From positions 1 through 64,000 of the forward strand of contig CAWDBS010000042.1 of NCBI GenBank assembly GCA_963800415.1: a DNA stretch of 64,000 nucleotides, given 5' to 3'. This document shows, piece by piece, positions 15,750-23,844 of this stretch. Numbering within the stretch: the stretch's first letter is position 1; each line of letters starts with the position of its first letter. The position numbers were made by a program, and so were the translations under genes. Below the pieces are notes generated by a model. That model was given only the letters and a program-made list of their open reading frames with translations, ran no database searches and was not told the origin of the DNA. Source of the DNA: Palsa-504 sp963800415 (GTDB lineage Bacteria; Actinomycetota; Actinomycetes; Streptosporangiales; Streptosporangiaceae).

Positions 15750-16488
15750 GCCTGCTCCCCCGGGTCGGGATCGTCATCCTCAAGGTCCTCGCCCAGGTAA
15801 GCGTTGAGCACCCGGCGGTCGGTCCTGATGATGGCGGGTGGCCCGGCGGCTACCACCGCACCCGAGTCGAGCACTGTGACCTGGTCACACAGCCCCATCA
15901 CGAACTCCATGTTGTGCTCGACGATCAGGAAGGTCTTGCCGCTCGCGTTCAGCTCGCGGATCCGGTCGGCGATGTGATTGACCAGGGATGGGTTGACGCC
16001 GCCGGCGGCTCGTCGAGCAGGATGACGGCGGGGTCCGAGACCAGCACGTAGGCGAGCTCCAGGAGCTTGCGCTGGCCGTAGGAGAGCGTGCCGGCCAGCG
16101 CGGCGTGGTGCCCGGCGATGCCGACGAAGTCGAGTTGTTCCATCGCGCGCTTGCGGGCCGCTGCGCCCCCGTGCTTCGAGGCGACCAGCATGTTCTCGAG
16201 CACGGTGAGGCTGGCGAAGATCCTGGTCAGCTGGAAGGTCCGGCCGATCCCGAGGGCGAAGACCTTGTCCGGGGCGATGTTGGTGATCTTCTTGTCGGCC
16301 AGGTACACCTGCCCCGCGTCCGCTTTCGCGTACCCGGTGATGACGTTGAACAGGGTGGTCTTGCCCGATCCGTTCGGCCCGATCAGGCCGGCCACCGAGC
16401 CCTCGCCGATCTCCACCGTGCAGGAGTCGAGCGCGTGCACGCCGCCGTAGGCCTTGCGCACGCCCTCAGTGCGCAGCAGCGTGGTCAC
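15746..16488 (-). pseudogene. livG: Liv-type ABC transporter ATPase LivG, one frameshift
   Basis: Starting at GTG 16488 (overlapping the livM stop by GTGA), the frame encodes TTLLRTEGVRKAYGG, Walker A GPNGSGKTT, GIGRTFQLTRIFASLTVLEN, signature LSYGQRK and Walker B VILLDEP. One base is then missing near 16006. The continuation in another frame restores AGGVNPSLVNHIADRIRELN, TFLIVEHNMEFVMGLCDQVT and ends GEDLEDDDPDPGEQA. With the base restored, the product is about 247 residues, normal for LivG. All other genes of the operon are intact, so a sequencing indel is the simplest explanation. Confidence 0.88.
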
Positions 16489-17597
16489 TCTTCTTCTCCC
16501 GCTCGCCTCCGGGCCGCCTGCAAGGCGCCACCTTCCCTCGTCTGCTGCGGGGACAAAGACTGTCCAGGCGGCGCCGCGGCGCTTTGGCTCGCGGGAGATG
16601 CCGCGGGACGGCCCCTGGTCCGCAGCCGCTTTATCCATTCAGCTGCGGTCGGGACGAGGCCCCGCGGCACGAACAGCACGATGAGGAGGAACAGCGCGCC
16701 GAGCAGGATCTCGCTAAAGTACCCGTTGGTGAACCTGATGGTCAGGTAGAGCTGACCGGGTTCGATGATGAGCGCGCCGATTATCGGGCCGGCGATGGTC
16801 CCGAGGCCGCCAAGGAACGCCATCAGCACGATGGACAGGTCGAAAAGCGGGTCGAATCCCGATTGCGGCTGGACCTGGGTGAGGTAGAGGAACCACACCC
16901 CGCCGACCGTCGCCGTTACCGTCCCCGACAGCACGAACGCCGTCAGCTTCACCCGCATGGCGCGCACGCCGAGCCCGCGTGCCCGGTCCTCGTCATCCCT
17001 GATCGCCCGCAACTGCAGGCCGAACCGGGACCGCCGGATCAGGACCGCGATGACGATCATGGCCGCGGCGCAGCCCAGCGTGATGTAGTAGAAGCGGTCA
17101 TTGAAGGTCGTCGGCGACCAGGGCAGGAACGGTGCCGACACTCCGCTGGTGCCACCAGTAAAGGACTGGAAGTTGAAGGCCATCAGCTGGAAGATGAAGA
17201 ACACCGCGATCGTGATCACGATGAACGTGTGCCGGCGCACCCGCAACGCCACCAGGCCGAACGGCACCGCGATGGCCGCCCCGACCGCCGCGGCCAGCGG
17301 CAGCAGGCCGAACACGGCCACGCCGTTGACGTGCCAGTCCCTGGCCGCGATGCCCACGGTATAGGCGCCGCTGCCGAAGAACACCGCCTGGCCGAGCGAG
17401 ATGTACCCGGAGAAGCCGGAGAATACGTTCCAGGCGGAGACCGCGGCCACGAAGATCAGCGCGTAGATCGCGTAGTTCGTGACGACGGGACTGCTGAATA
17501 CCAGCGGGAACGCGATGGCCGCCACGGCTAGGACGATCAGCGCCAGCCCCGCCGCCGCGCGCTGCCTGCTCACGTTGCCCACCACGGTATCTTTCAC
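16485..17597 (-). CDS. livM: Liv-type ABC transporter permease LivM
   Basis: A 370-residue integral membrane permease with about nine to ten hydrophobic segments (for example LALIVLAVAAIAFPLVF and the conserved FSGYISLGQAVFFGSGAYTV). The family loop RAIRDDEDRARGLGV is present. The C-terminal 45 residues (rich in R, S, A, Q) are a cytoplasmic tail longer than usual. GTG 17597 overlaps the livH stop (GTGA), which fixes the start although the frame is open far upstream. It pairs with LivH to form the channel. Confidence 0.92.
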   Translation of the reverse strand: MKDTVVGNVSRQRAAAGLALIVLAVAAIAFPLVFSSPVVTNYAIYALIFVAAVSAWNVFSGFSGYISLGQAVFFGSGAYTVGIAARDWHVNGVAVFGLLPLAAAVGAAIAVPFGLVALRVRRHTFIVITIAVFFIFQLMAFNFQSFTGGTSGVSAPFLPWSPTTFNDRFYYITLGCAAAMIVIAVLIRRSRFGLQLRAIRDDEDRARGLGVRAMRVKLTAFVLSGTVTATVGGVWFLYLTQVQPQSGFDPLFDLSIVLMAFLGGLGTIAGPIIGALIIEPGQLYLTIRFTNGYFSEILLGALFLLIVLFVPRGLVPTAAEWIKRLRTRGRPAASPASQSAAAPPGQSLSPQQTREGGALQAARRRAGEEE

Positions 17598-18472
17598 TGG
17601 GCCCGGGCCGGCTGACGGCCGAAGAACCCGGTCGGGCGGATCACCAGCACCACCACCAGGGCGGCGTAGAAGACCACGATCGCCCATTGCGGTGACCAGA
17701 TGTCGACGAGCGACTCCAGAGTCAGCATGAAGACCGACGCGGCGAGCGCGCCGCCGATGCTGCCGAGCCCGCCGAGGATGATGATCGCGAGCAGCCGCGA
17801 GATCAGGTCGTAGCCGCTGTTGGGGTTGAAGCTGTTCGTGGCGCCGAACATCATCCCGCCGGCCGCGGTCACCGCGACGCCGACGCCGAAGGTGATCGCG
17901 GCGACGCGGTTCACGTCGATGCCGATGAGCCGCGCCGCCGTCTGGTCCTGCATGGTGGCCCGCACACTGCGCCCGAACCCGGTCCGGTAGAGCAGCAGGT
18001 AAATACCCGCGACCATCAGCACCGCCAGCGCGAAGCCGTACAGGTAGATGTCCGACAGGTAGAAGCCGAACACGTGCACGCTGGATTGCACGTACGAGGC
18101 ACTCAGCTGCTTGGGGTTGGGCCCGAAGATCTCGTAGAGGATCCCCTCGATGATCAGCGCGACCGCGTAGGTGACCAGCAGCGTCATGGACGTGCGTTCC
18201 CGGCCACGCAGCCGCCGGATGAATGCCCACTGGATGACGACGCCGATCACGAACATGGCGGGCACAGTGACCAGCAACCCGACGAACAGGTCGATGTGAA
18301 ACCGTACCGCCAGCTCGTAGCTGAGGTATGCGCCCAGGATGACCAGGACACCCTGGGCGATGTTGATGATGTCCAGCACGCCGAAGATCAGCGTAAGGCC
18401 GACGGCCATCAGGGCGTAGACGCCACCGGTGAGTATGCCATCGACGATAGCCCGGTAGATCTCCTGTGCCAT
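17594..18472 (-). CDS. livH: Liv-type ABC transporter permease LivH
   Basis: A 292-residue membrane permease. It starts MAQEIYRAIVDGILTGGVYA at 18472, only 4 bp after the livK stop, and contains the family segment GVYALMAVGLTLIFGVLDIINIAQGV (residues about 15-40), SVRATMQDQTAARLIGIDVN (the loop that contacts the ATPase) and IIILGGLGSIGGALAAS. About eight membrane segments. Length is typical (290). An upstream extension of the frame lies inside livK and is not used. Confidence 0.93.
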   Translation of the reverse strand: MAQEIYRAIVDGILTGGVYALMAVGLTLIFGVLDIINIAQGVLVILGAYLSYELAVRFHIDLFVGLLVTVPAMFVIGVVIQWAFIRRLRGRERTSMTLLVTYAVALIIEGILYEIFGPNPKQLSASYVQSSVHVFGFYLSDIYLYGFALAVLMVAGIYLLLYRTGFGRSVRATMQDQTAARLIGIDVNRVAAITFGVGVAVTAAGGMMFGATNSFNPNSGYDLISRLLAIIILGGLGSIGGALAASVFMLTLESLVDIWSPQWAIVVFYAALVVVLVIRPTGFFGRQPARAQ

Positions 18473-18476
18473 CTGA

Positions 18477-19775
18477 CTAGCTAGTCCAGTTCGGCTTGGG
18501 GTTGATGATCGCCACCGAGCCGGCCGCGCCGACCGGAAGGACCTGCTTGAACGCGGTGCCGCTGTCCTGCCACTGGAAGGTGAACGCCGCCGCAGCACTG
18601 TTCTTGCCCAGCGCATCGAATTTCACCGGTCCCTGGACGGTGCTGATCGTCACGCCGCTGTGCAGGTAGGTGATGATCTTCGCGTTGTCGGTGCCGCCGG
18701 TCGCGGTCACCGCCTGGGCCGCCACCTGCCCCACTGAGTAGGCCTCGGCCACGTCCGCGTTGACATCGGACGGTGACCCGCCGTACTTGGCCACGTACGC
18801 CTGCACCATCGCCTGGCTGGCCGGATTCGCATACCCCGGGTACCAGCCGTTGGGCACCATCATCCCGGTCGCGTTGGGCTTGCCCACCGCGGAGGTGAAC
18901 GAGGCGCCCTGGTCCGGGCCCGCTGCGCAGATGAACATCTTGGGGTTGTAGTGCTGCTGCTGGAACGCCTGCATGAAGGCGGCCACGGTCGGGACATCGG
19001 TGGATCCGAGCACCACAGCCTGCGCGCCGGTGGCGGCCACCTGGTCGGCCGCCGGCTTGTACGAGGCGACCTCGGCCGGGAAGATCTTCGAGTACACCGT
19101 CTTCACCCCGAGCGCCTGCAGCTTCTGCTGAGCGAGCTGGACCGGCGGGTCGGCAAACGGGTCGTCGGCCATCGGGTAGGCCGCCGTCTTCGGCCGCTGG
19201 CTGGGCGGCAGCGAGGCGACCCAGTTGACGAAGGGAATCATCTCGTCTTCGATCGGCAGGCTGACGTCGAATACGTTGTGGGCCGCGGTGTTGGCCGGGC
19301 TCTCGAACACCGACGGCGCTCCGCCCGCGCCCTCTATGAGGGCGTAGCCGTACCTGGCCGCGACCGATGCCGAGGGGGTGGTCAGCAGCGAGGAGAACGG
19401 CCCGAAGGCGAGATTCACCTTGTCCTGGGCGAACAGGGTCTGGTAGTTCGTCGCGGCCTGCGTGGGCGAGCTGTTGTCGTTGAGAATCTTGAGCGTGACC
19501 TGGCGGCCAAGCAGGCCGCCGTGCGCGTTCACGTCGCTGGCCCACAGCTGGTAGCCGCGCTGGAAAGCCTGACCGTCGGCGGAGAAGTCGCCGGTCAGGG
19601 AGAGCGACGCGCCCACGGTGATCGGCGCCTTGTTGGCACTCGGACTGGAACTGCTGGCCGTGGCGCCGGTGCCGCTACTGCTACTGCTGCAGGCCGCCAC
19701 GGCGCCAGCCGATAGGACGGCTGCCGCGCTTAGTGCGAGGCAATTCTTGGAGAGCCAGGGGAGGTGGGGTCTCAC
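18477..19775 (-). CDS. livK: Liv-type substrate-binding lipoprotein
   Basis: A 432-residue periplasmic-binding-protein-like receptor anchored as a lipoprotein. The signal peptide ends in a lipobox (VAACSSSSS) followed by a Ser/Thr/Ala-rich linker. The type I fold begins APITVGASLSLTGDFSADGQ and continues LGRQVTLKILNDNSSPTQA and LIEGAGGAPSVFESPANTA, typical of family-5 binding proteins (Leu/Ile/Val, urea, short amides, aromatic acids). It captures the solute for LivHMGF. It lies 42 bp downstream of the dehydrogenase gene, probably in one transcript with it. Confidence 0.9.
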   Translation of the reverse strand: MRPHLPWLSKNCLALSAAAVLSAGAVAACSSSSSGTGATASSSSPSANKAPITVGASLSLTGDFSADGQAFQRGYQLWASDVNAHGGLLGRQVTLKILNDNSSPTQAATNYQTLFAQDKVNLAFGPFSSLLTTPSASVAARYGYALIEGAGGAPSVFESPANTAAHNVFDVSLPIEDEMIPFVNWVASLPPSQRPKTAAYPMADDPFADPPVQLAQQKLQALGVKTVYSKIFPAEVASYKPAADQVAATGAQAVVLGSTDVPTVAAFMQAFQQQHYNPKMFICAAGPDQGASFTSAVGKPNATGMMVPNGWYPGYANPASQAMVQAYVAKYGGSPSDVNADVAEAYSVGQVAAQAVTATGGTDNAKIITYLHSGVTISTVQGPVKFDALGKNSAAAAFTFQWQDSGTAFKQVLPVGAAGSVAIINPKPNWTS

Positions 19776-19817
19776 GCCCGGTGCCTCCTTTCTCCTCGTT
19801 TCGGGTTAATCAGGGAC

Positions 19818-20765
19818 TTAGATGTCGCCGGTGCCGAGCCCGTCAGACACATCCGCGTGCTCGCTGACGAGCGCCAGGCCCGCGGAATCTGCCTGCTGCT
19901 GCAGCAGGGCGGCGAAATCGGAATCACCGTACCCTCGTCCGACCAGCCCTTGGATCAGCTGGTGGACCACCGCAGCGACCGGCATCGGCACTTCATGTTC
20001 CCGCGCAGCGGCCAGGCCAAGATCGAAATCCTTGCGCAGCAGCGTGGCGGTGAACGTGGGTTCGAAATCGAGGTTCACGTAAGCCGGTGTCTTGTAGCCG
20101 GTGAACAGCGAACCCATCACACTCTTGTTGAGACAGTCGAGAAACGCTTGCCTGCTTATCCCGCTCTTTTCCGCGAGAACGGTTATCTCGGCGAGCGACT
20201 GGGCCACCACGCCGAGAAACAAATTGTGGCAGAGCTTCACCGTCCTCGCCACCTCGCCGTCACCCACGTAGGTGACGCCGCGGCCCAGCATGTTCAGGTA
20301 CGGCTCCGCCAGGTCGAATGCATCGCGGGGGCCCGAGACGGCGGCTGTCATCTTCCCGGCCCGCACCACACTGGGGTTGCCCATCACCGGCGCGGCCAGC
20401 AGGGCGGTACCCCGGCCGGCGATCTCGGCCCGGAGCCGGGCTGAGGCCTCGGCCGACACCGTGGAGCAGTCGATGAGCACCGCGGGCACGGCCCCGGGAC
20501 CGGACATGAGGCCGTCCGGGCCCAGCACCGCGGAAATGAGGTCATCCGACGAGCCCACGGTGATGAAGACGATATCCCTGGCCGCCAGCTCCGCAGCGGT
20601 TTCCGCGGGCTTGGCGCCCAGCCGTATCAGCGGCTCGGCCTTACTCATGGAGCGATTGAAAACAGCGAGATCACAGCCGGCCGAGAGAAGCCGGCGACCC
20701 ATCTCCACGCCCATGCGGCCGGTGCCCAGCCAGCCGAGCCGTTGCACGTCATCACGTCCGGCCAT
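19818..20765 (-). CDS. 3-hydroxyisobutyrate dehydrogenase-like oxidoreductase
   Basis: A 315-residue beta-hydroxyacid dehydrogenase. The NAD(P)-binding loop is LGWLGTGRMGVEMGRRLLSAG. The substrate signature is weakly kept (VLIDCSTVSAEASARLR). The catalytic lysine region is VKLCHNLFLGVVAQSLAEI, where the Lys fits the family. The final helices are normal. It oxidises a 3-hydroxy acid or reduces a semialdehyde; the substrate is unknown. It is the first gene of the LacI-flanked operon with the Liv transporter, so it probably acts on the imported solute or a product of it. The leader carries direct repeats and a LacI-type site. Confidence 0.87.
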   Translation of the reverse strand: MAGRDDVQRLGWLGTGRMGVEMGRRLLSAGCDLAVFNRSMSKAEPLIRLGAKPAETAAELAARDIVFITVGSSDDLISAVLGPDGLMSGPGAVPAVLIDCSTVSAEASARLRAEIAGRGTALLAAPVMGNPSVVRAGKMTAAVSGPRDAFDLAEPYLNMLGRGVTYVGDGEVARTVKLCHNLFLGVVAQSLAEITVLAEKSGISRQAFLDCLNKSVMGSLFTGYKTPAYVNLDFEPTFTATLLRKDFDLGLAAAREHEVPMPVAAVVHQLIQGLVGRGYGDSDFAALLQQQADSAGLALVSEHADVSDGLGTGDI

Positions 20766-21091
20766 GTCGCCAGCTCCCCTCCCTCAGTGCCAGCTAGACA
20801 AAGTGCCAGCTAAGACAATCTGGTCACAATCGTTTGCACCCACGAGACTGGTACCCCGGCGACACCTTTGTCAATGCCAGATGCTCAACCTGTTACCAAA
20901 GCCCCATCAAATCGCTGCCCTGACCCGGCCACAGGTCGCCGCCCGCTGGGCGGACCGGGTCACCTGCTCGGTCCCGTGGCTGCTCGCGAGGCTGCGGTCG
21001 CGGCTTCTGGGTGTATCGCCGGCGAGATGCCGTCGCCCGGGGGGCCGTCAGTGATAACCTGTGCAGGCGACCGCACCGGGCTGTAGGCCCT
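20766..21091. promoter_or_regulatory. Spacer between lacI-family gene and dehydrogenase/liv operon
   Basis: Near the start codon lies a direct repeat (AGTGCCAGCTAGACA / AGTGCCAGCTAAGACA, about 20787-20818), then a LacI-like half-palindrome at 20827-20836. The remainder to 21091 shows no gene. This is the most likely promoter/operator region of the operon. Confidence 0.5.
20827..20836. promoter_or_regulatory. LacI-type operator candidate upstream of the liv operon
   Basis: CAATCGTTTG has the CG-centred symmetry of LacI-family sites (CAAWCGWTTG) and shares its core with the perfect palindrome at 21094-21107. It sits 62 bp before the dehydrogenase start. Confidence 0.45.
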
Positions 21092-22264
21092 TTAGCAATC
21101 GATTGCTGTGTCCTGCGGGCCCAGGCGGCGGCTGGGGCGAGGGCTGGCGCTCGCCCCGGCGTTACCGGAAGGAGCGGGACGCAGCGGGACTGGCGGGCTG
21201 ACCGCATCCTCGGCGTCCTGCTGACCCGGATCGGCCCGCGGCGCGGCACGTTCGGACGTGGACCCGCGGACGACGAGCTCCGGCGCGAGATAAAGGATCT
21301 TCACCGGTCCCTCGCTCCCGTTGATCCGCTCGAGCAGCAGCTGCGCCGCCTCCGTACCCAGCTGGTAATGCGGGAAACGCACACTGGTGAGCGGCGGCCG
21401 GAGCCGGTCGATGAACGGCATGTCGTTGAAGCCCATCACCGAGATATCGTCCGGGCACCGCAGGTGCCGTTCGTCGAGCGCGGTGTAGCATCCCACCGCC
21501 AGCATGTCGTTGGCGGCCGCCAACGCGGTGAAGTCCGGATGCCGGGCCAGCAGTTCCCGGCAGCAGCGGGCGCCTTCCTCGACCGTGTACCTGGTGGCGT
21601 AGGCGATCAGGCCCTCGTCCACCTCCAGGCCCTGTGTCGCCATGCCGTCCCGGAATCCGCGCAGGCGGCTCAGGCCGGTGGATGCCTCCTGGGGGCCCGC
21701 GATATGCGCGATCCGGGTGTGGCCAAGCCGGGCCAGATGGGTGACCGCCATCCGCGCGCCCTGGTCGTTGTCGACGGAGACCGAGGGAAAGCTGTAATCC
21801 TGCGCCAGCCGGTTCATCAGCACCACGGGCACTTCCGCCGCGGCCGCCTCGGCCAGCAACTGGTCGTGCAGCGTGGCGGTGGCCAGCACGAACCCGTCGA
21901 CGTGGCGGGCCCGCATCTGCTCGAACAAGGTGCGCTCGCGGTTGGCGTCTGCGTCGGTGTTGCCGATCAGGGCCACGTAGCCCGCGTCGGCCAGCTTGTC
22001 CTCCAGTCCGCGCACGATCGGCGGGAACAGCGGGTTGTTCAGGTCGGGGATCAGTACGCCGACCGTGTGCGACCGCCGGGTCCGCAGGCTCCGGGCGACC
22101 GGGTTGGGCCGGTAGCCCAGCCTCTCGGCGGCGTCGGTCACCCGGCGCGCGGTCTCCTCGCTGACCAGGATGCGGGTCTCGGGGTTGAGCGCGCGGGAGG
22201 CGGTGGCCGGGTGTACGCGAGCCGCGGCCGCGACATCTCGCAGTGTGGCTGGCCGCTCAGGCAT
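21092..22264 (-). CDS. LacI-family transcriptional regulator
   Basis: A 390-residue regulator. The N-terminal HTH is LRDVAAAARVHPATASRALN, with hinge helix RPNPVARSLRTRRS. The effector domain follows (HTVGVLIPDLNNPLFPPIVR, VDGFVLATATLHDQLLAEA, MNRLAQDYSFPSVSVDNDQG, FTALAAANDMLAVGCYTALD). The last 50 residues are an extra Pro/Ala/Arg-rich tail, so it is longer than the usual 330-340. It lies upstream of and in the same direction as the dehydrogenase-liv genes, with two LacI-type palindromes in and beside the spacer, so it probably controls that operon. The effector is unknown. Confidence 0.9.
   Translation of the reverse strand: MPERPATLRDVAAAARVHPATASRALNPETRILVSEETARRVTDAAERLGYRPNPVARSLRTRRSHTVGVLIPDLNNPLFPPIVRGLEDKLADAGYVALIGNTDADANRERTLFEQMRARHVDGFVLATATLHDQLLAEAAAAEVPVVLMNRLAQDYSFPSVSVDNDQGARMAVTHLARLGHTRIAHIAGPQEASTGLSRLRGFRDGMATQGLEVDEGLIAYATRYTVEEGARCCRELLARHPDFTALAAANDMLAVGCYTALDERHLRCPDDISVMGFNDMPFIDRLRPPLTSVRFPHYQLGTEAAQLLLERINGSEGPVKILYLAPELVVRGSTSERAAPRADPGQQDAEDAVSPPVPLRPAPSGNAGASASPRPSRRLGPQDTAIDC
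21094..21107. promoter_or_regulatory. Perfect 14-bp LacI-type palindrome
   Basis: AGCAATCGATTGCT is a perfect palindrome of LacI-operator type. It overlaps the last codons and stop of the LacI-family gene itself, 329 bp upstream of the dehydrogenase start. Confidence 0.5.
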
Positions 22265-22916
22265 CGCTCATCTCCGCTCCCCCACCGTTGGTGCCGCCGA
22301 CGGGCACGACCGGACTGGCCCGTTTCGGACGGACTAACCCTATCCAGGGGGCGCTACCTGGCGCTACCGGCCGCGGTGAGCATCGAGGCAGGCAGCTGAC
22401 GGGCGAGGAGACCCCGCTGGTGCCGTTCCGCATCTTCTCCTCCCGGCGCTGTCCACTGCGCCCGCGGAATCGGATCTGTCAGAAAGGCATGCCGAATTTC
22501 GCCAGATGATCTGGGCTATCACATCCGCGAAAACGGGAAATTGAATTGGAAAGCTCCGGGGAAATTCCGCGCGGCGGACGTGCCGGCCGACCCGGGGTCC
22601 CGGAGTTACGCCTGGTAACCTGTGGATGACCTGTGCATAAGGCGGTGGAAAACCGGGGTTGAATGCGGATAACCGGGTATATTCTGTGGACAGCAGTGTG
22701 GACAGGAAAAAACTCGAAAATAGATGCGGCGCAAGTCTTGCGCGGGCCCGCGCCAGGACGGTAGAAATGCTTTCACCGTTAGAAACGGGCACTGCCCGGG
22801 GGCCAACCCCGGGACGTGGGAGGAGTAGGGAAACCTGAGCCTCGCGCGGGTTCCTGACTCTGGCGGGCGGCGCGCGGCATAGGGAAAGCCAGGCAACTGG
22901 CGGACCTGATGCGGCG
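22265..22916. other. Long non-coding stretch with DnaA-box-like cluster
   Basis: No credible gene is seen. Open frames on both strands here lack family features and the composition drops in G+C (about 22490-22730). It contains the group of 9-mers described at 22621-22705. The rest, including 22740-22916, shows nothing I recognise. Confidence 0.5.
22621..22705. repeat. Cluster of DnaA-box-like 9-mers, same orientation
   Basis: Read on the plus strand: TGTGGATGA (22621), TGTGCATAA (22632), GGTGGAAAA (22644, weaker), TGCGGATAA (22664), TGTGGACAG (22685) and TGTGGACAG (22697). Five differ by one base from TGTGGATAA or TGTGGACAA, the reverse complements of the E. coli and actinobacterial DnaA boxes. 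Start-to-start spacings are 11, 12, 20, 21 and 12 bp, close to one or two helical turns. No dnaA, dnaN or parAB lies near, so this is unlikely to be oriC. Confidence 0.5.
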
Positions 22917-22924
22917 ATGCCAGG

Positions 22925-22961
22925 CAAGGTCCCCTGCATCTCATACATGGAGGGGACCTTG
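22925..22961 (+). promoter_or_regulatory. Hairpin covering a Shine-Dalgarno and TTG start
   Basis: CAAGGTCCCCT (22925-22935) pairs perfectly over 11 bp with AGGGGACCTTG (22951-22961). The 3' arm contains most of the Shine-Dalgarno GGAGGGG (22949-22955) and the TTG start of the small gene. If transcribed, the stem would mask initiation. Confidence 0.55.
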
Positions 22962-23144
22962 TCTTATTCTGCCCGACACAAGCGCCTGGACCAGGACCGG
23001 CACGCCGGCAAGCACTCTCACGCCAGCCGCAGGCATTCCCGGACCGCCCAGCGCAAGGACCGCGCCGAGACGGACCCGGTGGAGATGCCCCCGGACCAGG
23101 ACGCGCGGGCCGGCCAGCCGCTCGGCGCGCCCACCGCGGAGTAG
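22959..23144 (+). CDS. Small basic/charged protein of unknown function
   Basis: A 61-residue protein if it begins at TTG 22959, just after GGAGGGG; ATG 22947 in the same frame is an alternative (65 residues). The N-terminal half is rich in Arg, His and Lys (SARHKRLDQDRHAGKHSHAS, RRHSRTAQRKDRAETD) and the C-terminal half is acidic/Pro-rich. It has no Cys motif or membrane segment. It could be a small nucleic-acid-binding protein. The start region lies inside a perfect hairpin. It is convergent with tenA. Confidence 0.5.
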   Translation: MSYSARHKRLDQDRHAGKHSHASRRHSRTAQRKDRAETDPVEMPPDQDARAGQPLGAPTAE

Positions 23145-23175
23145 GTACCCCGGAGCGTCAGGTCATGGCGCTGGA

Positions 23176-23844
23176 TCAGACCGGCCAGGCCTCCTTGCGG
23201 TAGCCCATGTCCCAGAACATCCACTCGTAGCGGCTGGTGGTACGGAAGTGGCGGTGCACCCGGTCACGCTCGGGCGCGCCGAGGCCCGGGCCCAGCTCGT
23301 CGGTTACCTCGATCACCTGGCGCACGACGTCACCGAACTCCTCGCTCCCGTACATGTCGATCCACTTCTGGTACCGGGGATCCGGCGAGCCGCGGCGCAG
23401 CAGTTCCTGGCCGACTTCGGCGTAGATCCAGTAGCACGGCAGCACCGCGCCGACCCCCTCCGCGTAGGACCCGGTGCTGACGGTGGCGAGCAGGTAGCTG
23501 GTGTAGGCGAGGTTCGCCGGCGCGGGCTCGGCCTGCGCCGCGCTGACTGGGTCGATGCCGAGGTCGGCGAGCAGCGATCCGTGCAGGGACTTCTCGACCG
23601 CGATCGCGTCCGCCGCGTGCCGCGCGAACATCTCGGTCTGCCCGGGTGCCGGCGCGCGGCTGGCCACGGCGGCCAGCGCCCGGGCGTACCCGTGCAGGTA
23701 GATCGCGTCCTGCACGACATAGAACGCGAAGGCGTCATGCGGCAGGCTGCCATCGGTGAGCCCGGTCAGGAACGGGTGGGCCAGGATGGCGCCGTAGACA
23801 CCGGCCACCCCTTGCCACAGCTCAGCACTGAAGCTGTCGCTCAT
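23176..23844 (-). CDS. tenA: TenA-family aminopyrimidine aminohydrolase (thiaminase II)
   Basis: A 222-residue all-helical TenA protein that hydrolyses 4-amino-5-aminomethyl-2-methylpyrimidine to HMP for salvage of the thiamine pyrimidine. Typical segments are HPFLTGLTDGSLPHDAFAFY, VVQDAIYLHGYARALA, the catalytic Cys in GAVLPCYWIYAEVG, YQKWIDMYGSEEFGDVV and the C-terminal SRYEWMFWDMGYRKEAWP with the catalytic Glu. Its ATG overlaps the thiD stop (ATGA). Last gene of the TPP-regulated operon. Confidence 0.95.
   Translation of the reverse strand: MSDSFSAELWQGVAGVYGAILAHPFLTGLTDGSLPHDAFAFYVVQDAIYLHGYARALAAVASRAPAPGQTEMFARHAADAIAVEKSLHGSLLADLGIDPVSAAQAEPAPANLAYTSYLLATVSTGSYAEGVGAVLPCYWIYAEVGQELLRRGSPDPRYQKWIDMYGSEEFGDVVRQVIEVTDELGPGLGAPERDRVHRHFRTTSRYEWMFWDMGYRKEAWPV

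Noticed and set aside
22621..22705. Chromosomal origin (oriC)
   Set aside because: Boxes are few and imperfect, and no dnaA, dnaN, gyrB or parAB gene is nearby. A titration or regulatory site is more likely.
22364..22948. A 194-residue minus-strand ORF across the DnaA-like cluster
   Set aside because: No domain, unusual composition for a coding frame here, and the region is AT-richer than the genes around it.
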